From: Dolichospermum sp. UHCC 0259
GTDB taxonomy: Bacteria > Cyanobacteriota > Cyanobacteriia > Cyanobacteriales > Nostocaceae
Length of the DNA stretch: 64,000 nucleotides
Direction: 5' to 3'
Assembly: GCF_009711935.1 (NCBI RefSeq)
Contig: NZ_VIKX01000264.1
Coordinates: 1-64,000 of the forward strand
The translations under genes were made by a program, and so were the position numbers. Below are positions 16,176 through 24,663 of this stretch, one piece after another. Under the pieces are notes generated by a model. It was not told where the DNA came from, did no database searches, and was given only the letters and a program-made list of their open reading frames with translations. Every line of letters starts with the position of its first letter. Position 1 is the stretch's first letter.

Positions 16176-17493
16176 CTTTAGAACTAACCATCATCTTGCT
16201 GTAGTCGCTCCAAGTGCCTATGTGCTTGGTGGAGTTCAAGTTTGGCTAGACTACCTCATTGCAGGGCTTGAGTCAAAAGGATGGAATGTAACTTTTGTTT
16301 TAACCGAGGGCAAATATCACGATACAAAACAATATCTAGACAAGCATCCTTTTAGAAATTTCTATTGTGTTAAAAATCAGACAGGATCTCAAGAAGGGCG
16401 AATTTGTGCTTTAGCTTCTGCTTTCAAGAAACTAAATCCTGATCTGATTTTAAATGTCAATATTGTTGATACTTATCTAGCGGTGGAAAGAATTCGTTCA
16501 CAGGGATTTGTGCAATCGCCCAAAGTTGTCATGACACTTCATGGATCTCAGGCAGATTTTTTAGATGATATTAATCAATTTAATAATATTATTGATGCAG
16601 TAGTTGTAACTAATCAATTACTTACTCAATTAATTAAAAATCTTCGTATTTTTGAAACCGAGAGATTATTTTATGCCCCATACGGCGTTGACACAGCTAA
16701 ACCCGATATCAAACAAACTTTTGAAAATGTTTTGTCTTTGGCTTATGTGGGACGTTTTGAAGAACAACAAAAGAGAATTAGTGATATTCCTCTTATTTTG
16801 ACCGAGCTTGAGAAATACACTAATAACTATAAATTGGTTTTAGCTGGCAGTGGACCTGACGAACAAAGTTTACGTTCTGAATTAGCTGTATTTGGTGACA
16901 AAGTAGAATTTAAGGGTGTTTTAAGTCAAGAAGAGCTTAATAATCAAATTTATGAATCCAATACTGCACTTTTATTAACTTCTACTTGGGAAACAGGACC
17001 AATTGTAGCTTGGGAGGCAATGTCTAAGGGCGTAGTTTTAGTTACATCTCAATATGTTGGTAGTGGTATAGAGGGAAGTTTACATGATGGTAAAAACTGT
17101 CTTATGTTCCCTATTGGTGATGTCAAGGCAGCCGCAGAAGCAATTTCTAGGTTACAAGATCCAGAATTAAGATTTAATTTGAGTCAAGCAGGACGCGAAC
17201 TTGTCTGTCAGCGTTATAGTCGTTCCTATTCAGTCCAAATGTGGGAAGAAGCAATTAATCAAATTCTAAAATTACCACCTAAACAATTATCTAAATCATT
17301 GCAAAAATTACTCGCATCAGGAAAACTTGATCGCTTACTAGGAACTAAGTTAGCAGAGACAGTTAGAAAATTCTTAGGAATTCGCTTTGAGCATCAGAGT
17401 GCTGGTGGAGAATGGCCGCATTCTTATGGTACAAATGCCAATGAAGAAGAATTTATCAAGCGTCTTCAAAACCTTGAAAATACATCAAATTAA
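16168..17493 (+). CDS. Glycosyltransferase family 4
   Basis: The start is the ATG at 16168 (441 residues, beginning MHNFRTNHHLAVV), which overlaps the end of the deleted epimerase; a frame from 16090 only adds shadow sequence. GT-B fold: VVAPSAYVLGGVQVWLDYL is the N-terminal acceptor lobe with the GG loop, YAPYGVDTA is the linker, LAYVGRFEEQQKR starts the donor lobe, VLAGSGPDE follows, and TSTWETGPIVAWEAMSKG carries the E-x7-E type donor-binding motif. The last 60 residues are not part of the fold. Donor unknown. Confidence 0.88.
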   Translation: MHNFRTNHHLAVVAPSAYVLGGVQVWLDYLIAGLESKGWNVTFVLTEGKYHDTKQYLDKHPFRNFYCVKNQTGSQEGRICALASAFKKLNPDLILNVNIVDTYLAVERIRSQGFVQSPKVVMTLHGSQADFLDDINQFNNIIDAVVVTNQLLTQLIKNLRIFETERLFYAPYGVDTAKPDIKQTFENVLSLAYVGRFEEQQKRISDIPLILTELEKYTNNYKLVLAGSGPDEQSLRSELAVFGDKVEFKGVLSQEELNNQIYESNTALLLTSTWETGPIVAWEAMSKGVVLVTSQYVGSGIEGSLHDGKNCLMFPIGDVKAAAEAISRLQDPELRFNLSQAGRELVCQRYSRSYSVQMWEEAINQILKLPPKQLSKSLQKLLASGKLDRLLGTKLAETVRKFLGIRFEHQSAGGEWPHSYGTNANEEEFIKRLQNLENTSN

Positions 17494-17494
17494 C

Positions 17495-17581
17495 ATGAAT
17501 AAAATCGTGAAAAAAATGCCAGAAGTATTTATCGGAATTACAACTTGGAATAGTGAACTATTTCTTCCTTTATGCCTATGA
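17495..17581 (+). pseudogene. GT2 N-terminal stub
   Basis: A 28-codon frame reads PEVFIGITTWNSELFLPLCL and stops with a TGA at 17579-17581 that overlaps the FkbM gene's ATG (ATGA). GITTWNSE.FL is the start of a family 2 glycosyltransferase; everything after it is lost. The stub probably keeps translation flowing from the upstream GT4 gene into the FkbM gene. Confidence 0.6.
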
Positions 17582-18441
17582 TTACTGAAATTCTGAGAAC
17601 TTGGCGATTTATCTGCTTTCATCCACTGGCATCACAAAACTTACCTGCTGCTTTTAGCCTCTGGCTCAAATGGCAAATTGGATCACGCATTTTAAACCTC
17701 CCAATTGTAATTCCATTTATCGGCGATTCTCAACTAGTCGTGGAGCGGGGAATGACAGGTGCTACAGGTAATATTTATACTGGACTGCACGAATTTATAG
17801 ACATGGCATTTTGTCTACATCTATTACGACCAGGAGATTTATTTATTGATGTGGGTGCAAATGTTGGTTCCTACACAATTCTTGCCTCAAAAGTTGTTGG
17901 AGCAAATAGCTTTACTCTAGAACCAGTACCAGAAACATTTAAGCGGCTAAAACGTAACATTAACATAAATGACATAGTTTCCTTAGTTGATGCTCGTTGC
18001 TGTGCCGCCGGGATAACTAATGGTTCGCTCATGTTCTCTGAGAGTCTTGATACAATGAACAAAGTAGTTAATGCAGACTATTTAGGAAACTCCATTGAAG
18101 TGCCTGTCGAATCTCTTGATGTTATGCTTGATAAATTGCAGCCAACCCTCATAAAAATAGATGTTGAGGGTTTTGAACCCGCAGTAATAGCTGGAGCAAT
18201 CAAGACTCTGCTTCGCGATTCGTTACTGGCTGTTTTATTAGAGACAGTTACACCTGAGATTAAAGAAATCCTACAAAAATCTGGGTTTGAACCATCAAGC
18301 TACGATCCCTTCAAAAGAGAGTTAGTAAATACAGTCCCTATACATTCAGGTAACAATTACTTATGGCTTCGGAATCCTACTCAAATTTTAGAGCGATGCA
18401 AATCAGCTTCTAGATATGAAGTCTTAGGTGTTTCTTTCTAA
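17572..18441 (+). CDS. FkbM family methyltransferase
   Basis: The protein has 289 residues from the ATG at 17572; the ATG at 17578, which overlaps the preceding stop, is equally possible. The SAM-binding motif FIDVGANVGSYTI lies at about residues 91-103, FTLEPVPETFKRLKRN is motif II, and PTLIKIDVEGFEPAVIAGA is the FkbM hallmark. FkbM enzymes O-methylate sugar or polyketide hydroxyls. In a polysaccharide cluster the likely role is to cap or decorate a glycosyl residue. The upstream gene is a stub, so this start was probably exposed by recombination. A dead relative lies at 24190. Confidence 0.88.
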   Translation: MPMITEILRTWRFICFHPLASQNLPAAFSLWLKWQIGSRILNLPIVIPFIGDSQLVVERGMTGATGNIYTGLHEFIDMAFCLHLLRPGDLFIDVGANVGSYTILASKVVGANSFTLEPVPETFKRLKRNININDIVSLVDARCCAAGITNGSLMFSESLDTMNKVVNADYLGNSIEVPVESLDVMLDKLQPTLIKIDVEGFEPAVIAGAIKTLLRDSLLAVLLETVTPEIKEILQKSGFEPSSYDPFKRELVNTVPIHSGNNYLWLRNPTQILERCKSASRYEVLGVSF

Positions 18442-18450
18442 ATAAGGCAA

Positions 18451-19509
18451 ATGTTTTTAGATATACAAAGTCTGATTGGCGTATTAGTAAAAGATTTCTG
18501 GCGTTACCAGACTGCTATCTTAGCCAAAGATAATAGCTATTTATCTATTTGTAACCGCTACGAAAAGTTGCAAGTATCTCCAGATCATGAAGGCTTTTTG
18601 TGTGATTGGTTGTGGACTTCTGACCTACACGCCCCCAAAATATTGCCATTTTTAGGTAAGCAACTTTTTAGAAAAGCCTTAACAAATCATCCGATCACTT
18701 TGAGTAATATTACTCCTGAAAAATCTAATTCTCCACAGGTAAGCTTTATCATTGGACATCGAGGAAAACCCCGCTTACCACATCTTCTTAAGACTCTAGA
18801 AAGTATCGCAGGGCAGAGCAATATTCAACTTGAGTGTATTGTCGTCGAACAAGATAATTTATCTCTCTTACCAGAATATCTACCTTCTTGGGTCGAGTAT
18901 ATTCACACCCCACTGCCCGCTGTAGATATGCCCTATTGCCGCTCATGGGCTTTCAACGTTGGTGCGAGAAAAGCAAAATCAGATATTTTAATTTTCCATG
19001 ACAACGATTTCTTGATTTCTCAAGACTATGCCAAGGAAGTTTTAAGACGAATAGAGCAAGGTTACGAAGTAGTTAATATTAAGCGTTTTTTATTCTATTT
19101 ATCTCAAGTCGGGACTCAGCAATTTTTTGATAATCGAGGTTCGTTAATCAATAAGCCTTTAGAAAATATTGTACAAAATCTGGAGGCAGGTGGTAGTATT
19201 GCGATCGCCCGAAATAAATACTGGCAGATTGGTGGCTTTGACGAAACATTTATAGGTTGGGGAGGTGAAGATAATGAATTTTGGGAAAGAGCGCAAACCC
19301 TTAAAGTATGGAATTACGGATATTTACCAATGGTGCATCTTTGGCATCCTTCTCAAACAGAGAAAGAAAAAAGTAGGAATAATGCACCAGCAGTAATTCT
19401 TTACAGAGAATTAAGCAAATTGCCTGTTGTAAAAAGAATAGAGAATTTACAATCTTGTCATTTTGGCAATATTGACACACCAGTTATCTACAACAAAGAA
19501 AGATCATGA
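18451..19509 (+). CDS. Glycosyltransferase, galactosyltransferase-like GT-A (Glyco_transf_7C type)
   Basis: The 352-residue protein has an N-terminal stretch of about 90 residues without known domain. A GT2-like part follows: VSFIIGHRGKPRL, IVVEQDNLSLLP, CRSWAFNVGARKA and ILIFHDNDFLIS with a DND metal site. The second half carries GGSIAIARNKYWQIGGFDE and GWGGEDNEFWERA, the signature shared by animal beta-1,4-galactosyltransferases and bacterial chondroitin-polymerase-like enzymes. It probably transfers Gal, GalNAc or a related sugar. Its stop overlaps the next start (ATGA), so the two are translationally coupled. Confidence 0.85.
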   Translation: MFLDIQSLIGVLVKDFWRYQTAILAKDNSYLSICNRYEKLQVSPDHEGFLCDWLWTSDLHAPKILPFLGKQLFRKALTNHPITLSNITPEKSNSPQVSFIIGHRGKPRLPHLLKTLESIAGQSNIQLECIVVEQDNLSLLPEYLPSWVEYIHTPLPAVDMPYCRSWAFNVGARKAKSDILIFHDNDFLISQDYAKEVLRRIEQGYEVVNIKRFLFYLSQVGTQQFFDNRGSLINKPLENIVQNLEAGGSIAIARNKYWQIGGFDETFIGWGGEDNEFWERAQTLKVWNYGYLPMVHLWHPSQTEKEKSRNNAPAVILYRELSKLPVVKRIENLQSCHFGNIDTPVIYNKERS

Positions 19510-20408
19510 GTTTTATATCTAAAAATAGTATGAAAAATTCTTGGTATGAAGACTATTTAATGTGTCCAGACTGTGGATGTAATTTGAATATCGAGGATAA
19601 AATTTCTTGTACAAGTTGTAAGTTTTCAAGTGATCTTACTAACTTAAAACCACAAAATCCACAAAATTCTATCATTTCCGTCAAAAGAATAGATAGTGGT
19701 ATAGTTAAAAACATAATAGATAATGTTGATATATCTAGACCAATACTTACATATGATGGACCTAAGGGTCTTAGAGATTCTAGTGAGTTACTGACAGAGA
19801 TAACAAAATATTTAAAATTAAGAGGCAATATTCTAGATTTGGGTTGTGGACCACGTGATCAATTCATATGTTTTGATTACCTGGGACATAATTATGTGGG
19901 AATAGACTACAGTAATATATCTGCTGACTTCTTGGCTGATGCCCATTCCATTCCCTTTAAATCAGCAAGTTTTGATTGTGTAATTTCTTATGCAGTCTTA
20001 GAACATTTGTACAATCCTTTCTTGGCTATAAATGAAATAGAAAGAGTTTTGCATCCGAATGGTATTTTTGTTGGTACTGTTTCTCAAGGAGAGCCATTTC
20101 ATTCGTCATTTTTTCACCACACCGCATGGGGGTTAATTTCCCTTGTTCAATCTACCCAATCGCTTAAGGTAACTCACCTCTGGAATTCTGCTGATACACT
20201 TACAGCTTTATCAGAGATGGGCAGCTACAACAAATTTACTAAATCACTTTTACGATTAGCATCGTATGTTGAATTAAAATTACCATTTCTCACGCCACGA
20301 AAAATGTTTACTTGGTCTGAAAAAGAGAAACAAATAGATCGATTGAACAGTTCTGGTAGTATCTGTTTTGTTATCCAGAAAACTTCTAGTAATCAACAGG
20401 AGTTTTAA
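19506..20408 (+). CDS. SAM-dependent methyltransferase with N-terminal zinc ribbon
   Basis: In this 300-residue protein, CPDCGCNLNIEDKISCTSC near residues 19-37 forms a Trm112-like four-cysteine zinc ribbon. A class I methyltransferase domain follows: ILDLGCGPRDQF is the SAM loop, YVGIDYS motif II, ADAHSIPF, and then FDCVISYAVLEHLYNPF. This layout occurs in methyltransferases of sugar and lipid clusters. Likely substrate is a sugar of the glycan or its end. It overlaps the preceding gene by four bases and is two bases from asnB. Confidence 0.83.
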   Translation: MSFISKNSMKNSWYEDYLMCPDCGCNLNIEDKISCTSCKFSSDLTNLKPQNPQNSIISVKRIDSGIVKNIIDNVDISRPILTYDGPKGLRDSSELLTEITKYLKLRGNILDLGCGPRDQFICFDYLGHNYVGIDYSNISADFLADAHSIPFKSASFDCVISYAVLEHLYNPFLAINEIERVLHPNGIFVGTVSQGEPFHSSFFHHTAWGLISLVQSTQSLKVTHLWNSADTLTALSEMGSYNKFTKSLLRLASYVELKLPFLTPRKMFTWSEKEKQIDRLNSSGSICFVIQKTSSNQQEF

Positions 20409-20410
20409 TC

Positions 20411-22174
20411 ATGTGTGGAGTAGTAGGCTGGCAGTCAATTTCTAGACAAAATATCGACCCTCAAGTTCTAGAAAATGCCCTGAACTCGATCGCTCATCGA
20501 GGTCCTGATGATTCAGGTACATATTTTGATCACGAGTTAGGAGTTGCATTAGGACACCGCCGATTAAGCATTATCGATCTAAGTAATGCCAGCCATCAGC
20601 CAATGATAGATCCACAGTCAGGCGTGGTAATTGCCTATAACGGGGAACTATACAATTTCCGAGCGCTCCGAACTGAACTAGAAACATTAGGGCATCACTT
20701 TAACTCACGGGGTGATACAGAAGTATTTCTTAGGGCTTTTATTGAATGGGGAGCTAGTTGCTTTAACCATTTTGCAGGTATGTTTGCCGTTGCTATCTGG
20801 GATAAGCGAACCCAAAGCCTTTACCTAGCAAGAGATCCCACGGGAATGAAGCCACTTTATTATGGTAAACTTCCCGATCACAAAGGAATTATATTTGCCT
20901 CAGAAGTAAAAGCATGGCTGCAAATCCCTGGATTTCAACCCACTCTCGATCAACAATCTTTACAGCAGTTTTTAGAATTTGGTTACACATTTGATCAAGA
21001 TCGAACGATATTAGCAAATGTCAACAAAATCCCTCCAGGATGTTATTTAAAAATACAACGAGGTGAAATTCAAGAAACTCATCGCTACTTTACTCCTCCC
21101 TCCGCAGTTTCTAAAACTGCAATCAAACCAGCAGAGCAATTAGAAGAGCTATATGAAACCTTTAAACAAGTTGTTTCAGAACATTTACTCGCTGATGTTC
21201 CTGTTGGCATACTCCTATCGGGTGGACTGGATTCTAGCTTATTAACATCCTTAGCCTCAAAACATGGGCAAGTTACAACCATCAGCATGGCATTTGCCGA
21301 ATCAGCGATTGATGAAAGGGCTGATGCTCAAATAGTCGCCCAATATGCAAATACTAAACATCACGAAGTAGTTATTAGACCTCAAGAAGTAATTAACCAA
21401 ATTCAAGGTAAAGCATGGATTTTTGATGATTTATTTGCGGATTGGGGAACTTTTAGCACCAATATTCTTTATCAAAAATGCCGTGATATGGGTATTAAAG
21501 TTGTTTTGGTTGGTGAAGGTTCGGATGAATTATTTGCAGGCTATGGTACTTTTTTGCCACCTCAAGGAATTGAAGAGTGGCAAATATTTAAGCTGTATCA
21601 GCGTTATGCAGGTAGACGTTATGGCAAATACTACCTAAATTTTCGCAATATATTTAAGCAATATTTACATCAATCCGCAGGTGACTTTTGTCAAGCAGTC
21701 CGTCTATTTGAATCTCAACGGCAACTGCCAAATAACTATGTAATGAAAGTAGATAAAGCTAGTATGGCGGCTAGTGTTGAAGCCCGTTCCCCTTTCTTAG
21801 ATCGTCGTATTGCAGAAATAGCATATCAACTACCTAGCAATTATTTGTTGAATCAAAAAAGTAATAAATTAATATTAAGAGAAATGGCTCACAAGTATGA
21901 TTTATTACCCAGTGGCGTAATTAATCGTCCCAAATTTGGAGCCTCGATTGCTAGTTCATGGATTGAAGAAAATTCACAATTTCGTCAATTTGCTAGTGAT
22001 GTTATGTTACAGCCCAATAGTTGGTGTCAAAAGCTAGGATTAAAATCTGCCATGGAAGATTATCTAGTTCATGGCAAAAAAGGGTATGCTTTGCCTAGTA
22101 ACTTATCTATATTTACCCATATTGGTTGGCGATTGCTATTACTTGAACTGTGGTCTAGTTTTTATTTAAAATGA
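20411..22174 (+). CDS. asnB: Asparagine synthase-like glutamine amidotransferase, copy 1
   Basis: The 587-residue protein starts MCGVVGW, so the catalytic Cys becomes N-terminal after Met removal. The glutaminase half shows RRLSIIDLS, YNGELYNF and RGDTEVFLRAF. The synthetase half has the PP-loop LSGGLDSSLL (around residue 273), the EGSDELFAGYG loop, and ARSPFLDRRIAEIA. Class II enzymes of this type form amides with glutamine nitrogen. In capsule and O-antigen clusters they are thought to amidate uronic-acid residues rather than serve amino-acid synthesis. Its position among transferases, with start and stop coupled to neighbours, supports the glycan role. A second copy is at 29475. Confidence 0.88.
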   Translation: MCGVVGWQSISRQNIDPQVLENALNSIAHRGPDDSGTYFDHELGVALGHRRLSIIDLSNASHQPMIDPQSGVVIAYNGELYNFRALRTELETLGHHFNSRGDTEVFLRAFIEWGASCFNHFAGMFAVAIWDKRTQSLYLARDPTGMKPLYYGKLPDHKGIIFASEVKAWLQIPGFQPTLDQQSLQQFLEFGYTFDQDRTILANVNKIPPGCYLKIQRGEIQETHRYFTPPSAVSKTAIKPAEQLEELYETFKQVVSEHLLADVPVGILLSGGLDSSLLTSLASKHGQVTTISMAFAESAIDERADAQIVAQYANTKHHEVVIRPQEVINQIQGKAWIFDDLFADWGTFSTNILYQKCRDMGIKVVLVGEGSDELFAGYGTFLPPQGIEEWQIFKLYQRYAGRRYGKYYLNFRNIFKQYLHQSAGDFCQAVRLFESQRQLPNNYVMKVDKASMAASVEARSPFLDRRIAEIAYQLPSNYLLNQKSNKLILREMAHKYDLLPSGVINRPKFGASIASSWIEENSQFRQFASDVMLQPNSWCQKLGLKSAMEDYLVHGKKGYALPSNLSIFTHIGWRLLLLELWSSFYLK

Positions 22175-23154
22175 TCAATCGTATCAAAGGTCTAGTTAGT
22201 ACAATTATTCCCGTCTATAATCGCTCAGAAGAACTTATTCGAGCAGTTGAAAGTGTTCTCACTCAAACCTATAAACAAATTGAAATTATCATTGTTGACG
22301 ATGGTTCTACAGATTCCACCTTTGCAATTGCTCAACAACTAGCATCTAGTCATCCCGATATAATTTATGTATATTCCCAAACTAATAGCGGTCCTGGTGT
22401 TGCACGGGAAAAAGGACGTTGTGTTGCCAGAGGAGAATTTATCCAATATTTAGATAGCGATGATATTTTGCTTCCCAGTAAATTTCAGTGGCAAGTTGCA
22501 GGATTGCAAGCCAACCCAGATTGTGGTGTTTCCTATGGGATGGTCAGGCTGCGTTATCCAAATGGTAGTGTGACGACTGAGCCTCACAAACATACGGGTA
22601 TTTATGTGGCGACTATGTTTCCTTTAATGTTGCAATACCGTTGGTGGGAAACATCTGCTCCTCTCTATCGAGCAAAAATTTGTGATGGCGCAGGAGCTTG
22701 GACAACACTCCGCCTAGAAGAAGATTGGGAGTACGATTGTCGAATTGCTTCTCTAGGTGTCAAACTAAATTACTGCTCTGAATATGTTTGTGAATTTTCT
22801 ATGCACGATGGAATACGTTTAAGTCGTGGTGAAGCCCTAGATCCAAATCGTCTATGCGATCGCGCCCAAGCCCATAGCTTAATATTAAATCATGCTATTC
22901 GCGCTGGAATCACAGAGGAACAGCCAGAAATGCAACATTTCGCTAAGGAACTGTTTTTACTCGCAAGGCAATGTGGGGCAGCAGGACTAAGCCAAGAATC
23001 TCGTCAACTATTCCACCTGGCAAGGCAAGCTTCAACCCCGGAAATTAGGGATAGTTTTAAGTTTAAGTGTTATAAAATATTAGCAACCTTATTCGGTTGG
23101 AACTATATCGGTAAACTAGCTTGCTGGAGTGATCGGTGGCGTAATGCAAAATAA
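22171..23154 (+). CDS. Glycosyltransferase family 2
   Basis: The 327-residue protein overlaps the asnB stop by four bases (ATGA). VSTIIPVYNRSEELIRAVES opens the GT-A fold, IIIVDDGSTDSTF binds nucleotide, FIQYLDSDDILLP is the DxD motif, and LEEDWEYDCRIAS holds the ED base pair. Sequences with TIIPVYNR and YLDSDD are common in exopolysaccharide loci. The C-terminal 90 residues are helical. Substrate unknown. Confidence 0.88.
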   Translation: MINRIKGLVSTIIPVYNRSEELIRAVESVLTQTYKQIEIIIVDDGSTDSTFAIAQQLASSHPDIIYVYSQTNSGPGVAREKGRCVARGEFIQYLDSDDILLPSKFQWQVAGLQANPDCGVSYGMVRLRYPNGSVTTEPHKHTGIYVATMFPLMLQYRWWETSAPLYRAKICDGAGAWTTLRLEEDWEYDCRIASLGVKLNYCSEYVCEFSMHDGIRLSRGEALDPNRLCDRAQAHSLILNHAIRAGITEEQPEMQHFAKELFLLARQCGAAGLSQESRQLFHLARQASTPEIRDSFKFKCYKILATLFGWNYIGKLACWSDRWRNAK

Positions 23155-24082
23155 TCCTCAAGTATCAGTAGTAATGAGTGTTTATAATGGTGCTGATTCA
23201 TTACCCCGCACTATTGAAAGTATTCTGGCTCAAGAAAATGTAGATTTTGAGTTTATTGTGGTCAATGATGGCTCCAAAGATAATAGTGGCAAAATTCTAG
23301 ACACTTATGCCCAGGGAGATCCAAGATTAAGAATTATTCACCAAGAAAATTCAGGTTTAACAAAAGCTTTAATTCGTGGCTGTGCAGAAGCAAAAGGAGA
23401 GTTTATTGCCCGGCAAGATGCTGGTGGTGACATATCCTATCCGAGACGATTAGTATCTCAACTTGAACAATTACAACGGGAGTCTAATGCTGTTTTTACT
23501 TCTTGTGGTACGCGGTATGTAGATCCAGAACATGAAATTTTGTATGAAGTTCAGATGACTCAGGCAGAGTTAAATGAAGGACTTCATGAAGACTCTTTAG
23601 AAAAGTTAAAAGGTCCATCCCATCATGGTAGCGTAATGTTCAGACGCAGCATATATGAATTTGTAGGTGGCTACAGATCAGCGTATAAAGTTGCTCAAGA
23701 TTTGGATTTATGGATTCGTATGTCTGAATGCGGATTGTGTTTGACAACAGAGGAGATTTTATATGAAGCAGTGTGGATATCTAATGGAATAAGTTCCCGT
23801 CAGCGTCCACAACAAGCAATTGCTGCAAAGGCAGTTTTAGATTGTGCGATACATCGTCAAAGAAAATTATCTGAAGACGATATCCTAAACAAATTAACAG
23901 AAGACTTGAAGAAATCCAAGTTTAGACTAGATAATTCAAAGTTGTTAGAAGCAAATGCTTGGTATTTTATGGGTGCGTGTGCCTTAAACTATTCACGTGA
24001 TCGAGCGCGTCGTCATTTTTTACAAGCGATAAAATGCTATCCTTTTCATGTTAAAGCATTTTTGCGACTAATTTTACAATAA
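23144..24082 (+). CDS. Glycosyltransferase family 2
   Basis: I choose the ATG at 23144 (312 residues), which overlaps the previous stop by eleven bases, over a GTG at 23129. VSVVMSVYNGADSLPRTIES begins the domain, FIVVNDGSKDNS binds nucleotide, and GEFIARQDAGGD replaces the usual DxD by a QDAGD-like form often seen in WcaA-type transferases. AQDLDLWIRMSE is the acceptor-side motif. The tail, about residues 240-312, looks like helical repeats (AWYFMGACALNYSRDRARRHF), possibly a TPR-like piece. It ends the tightly coupled block that began at 17572. Confidence 0.86.
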   Translation: MQNNPQVSVVMSVYNGADSLPRTIESILAQENVDFEFIVVNDGSKDNSGKILDTYAQGDPRLRIIHQENSGLTKALIRGCAEAKGEFIARQDAGGDISYPRRLVSQLEQLQRESNAVFTSCGTRYVDPEHEILYEVQMTQAELNEGLHEDSLEKLKGPSHHGSVMFRRSIYEFVGGYRSAYKVAQDLDLWIRMSECGLCLTTEEILYEAVWISNGISSRQRPQQAIAAKAVLDCAIHRQRKLSEDDILNKLTEDLKKSKFRLDNSKLLEANAWYFMGACALNYSRDRARRHFLQAIKCYPFHVKAFLRLILQ

Positions 24083-24189
24083 TTCAAATTAAAAGCTTAC
24101 TCATGAGTCAGTCTATAATAGGGAGTTAAGCGTAGGTAATACAAATTGGTACGATAAAAACTAAATCTTTATACCAACACTAAAAAATC

Positions 24190-24566
24190 ATGAAATTACA
24201 TCAATTTTTATATCCATTTACGAAACTTCCAAATTTTAGAGGGAAAGTTCGATTTCTCATATTGCTATACAAAACGCTTCGACCGGGGAGATCACATGAT
24301 ATTTTTGACACGAAGTTACATCGCCCAGTCCCTTATTTGGTAAAATTGGACACTCATAGTTCTCTCGAACTTATGGCTTATATGATGGGAGGCTATGAGC
24401 AGGACACAGTCGAATTCTTGGTAAAGCTCTACAATGAATTTGAGTTTATGCCAAAGTTAAAGGCAAATGGCTTTTTCAAGAAAAATTTGAAACAAAAGAA
24501 TATGTACAAGATTTGTTGATAGTCCCTGAAGAGAAAGCTTTAAAATTAGGTTGGTGTCTTACATAA
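24190..24566 (+). pseudogene. Collapsed FkbM-type methyltransferase gene
   Basis: An ATG frame reads MKLHQFLYPFTKLPNFRGK and later LVKLDTHSSLELMAYMMGGY, the N-terminus of FkbM-type proteins. It ends after 109 codons. A second frame then reads WLFQEKFETKEYVQDLLIVP and ends in LKLGWCLT with TAA at 24564, which suits the C-terminus of the same family. The methyltransferase core with its DVGAN motif is missing, so a deletion plus a frame change destroyed the gene. The 109-codon product is not expected to be active. Confidence 0.7.
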
Positions 24567-24663
24567 TTTGAATACTAAATTTTTGCCATGAACTTTCAAA
24601 TCAGTAACAAATTAATTGATTCAAAGAGTTTAATTTACTAATAACTGTACAGGAATTACATTG

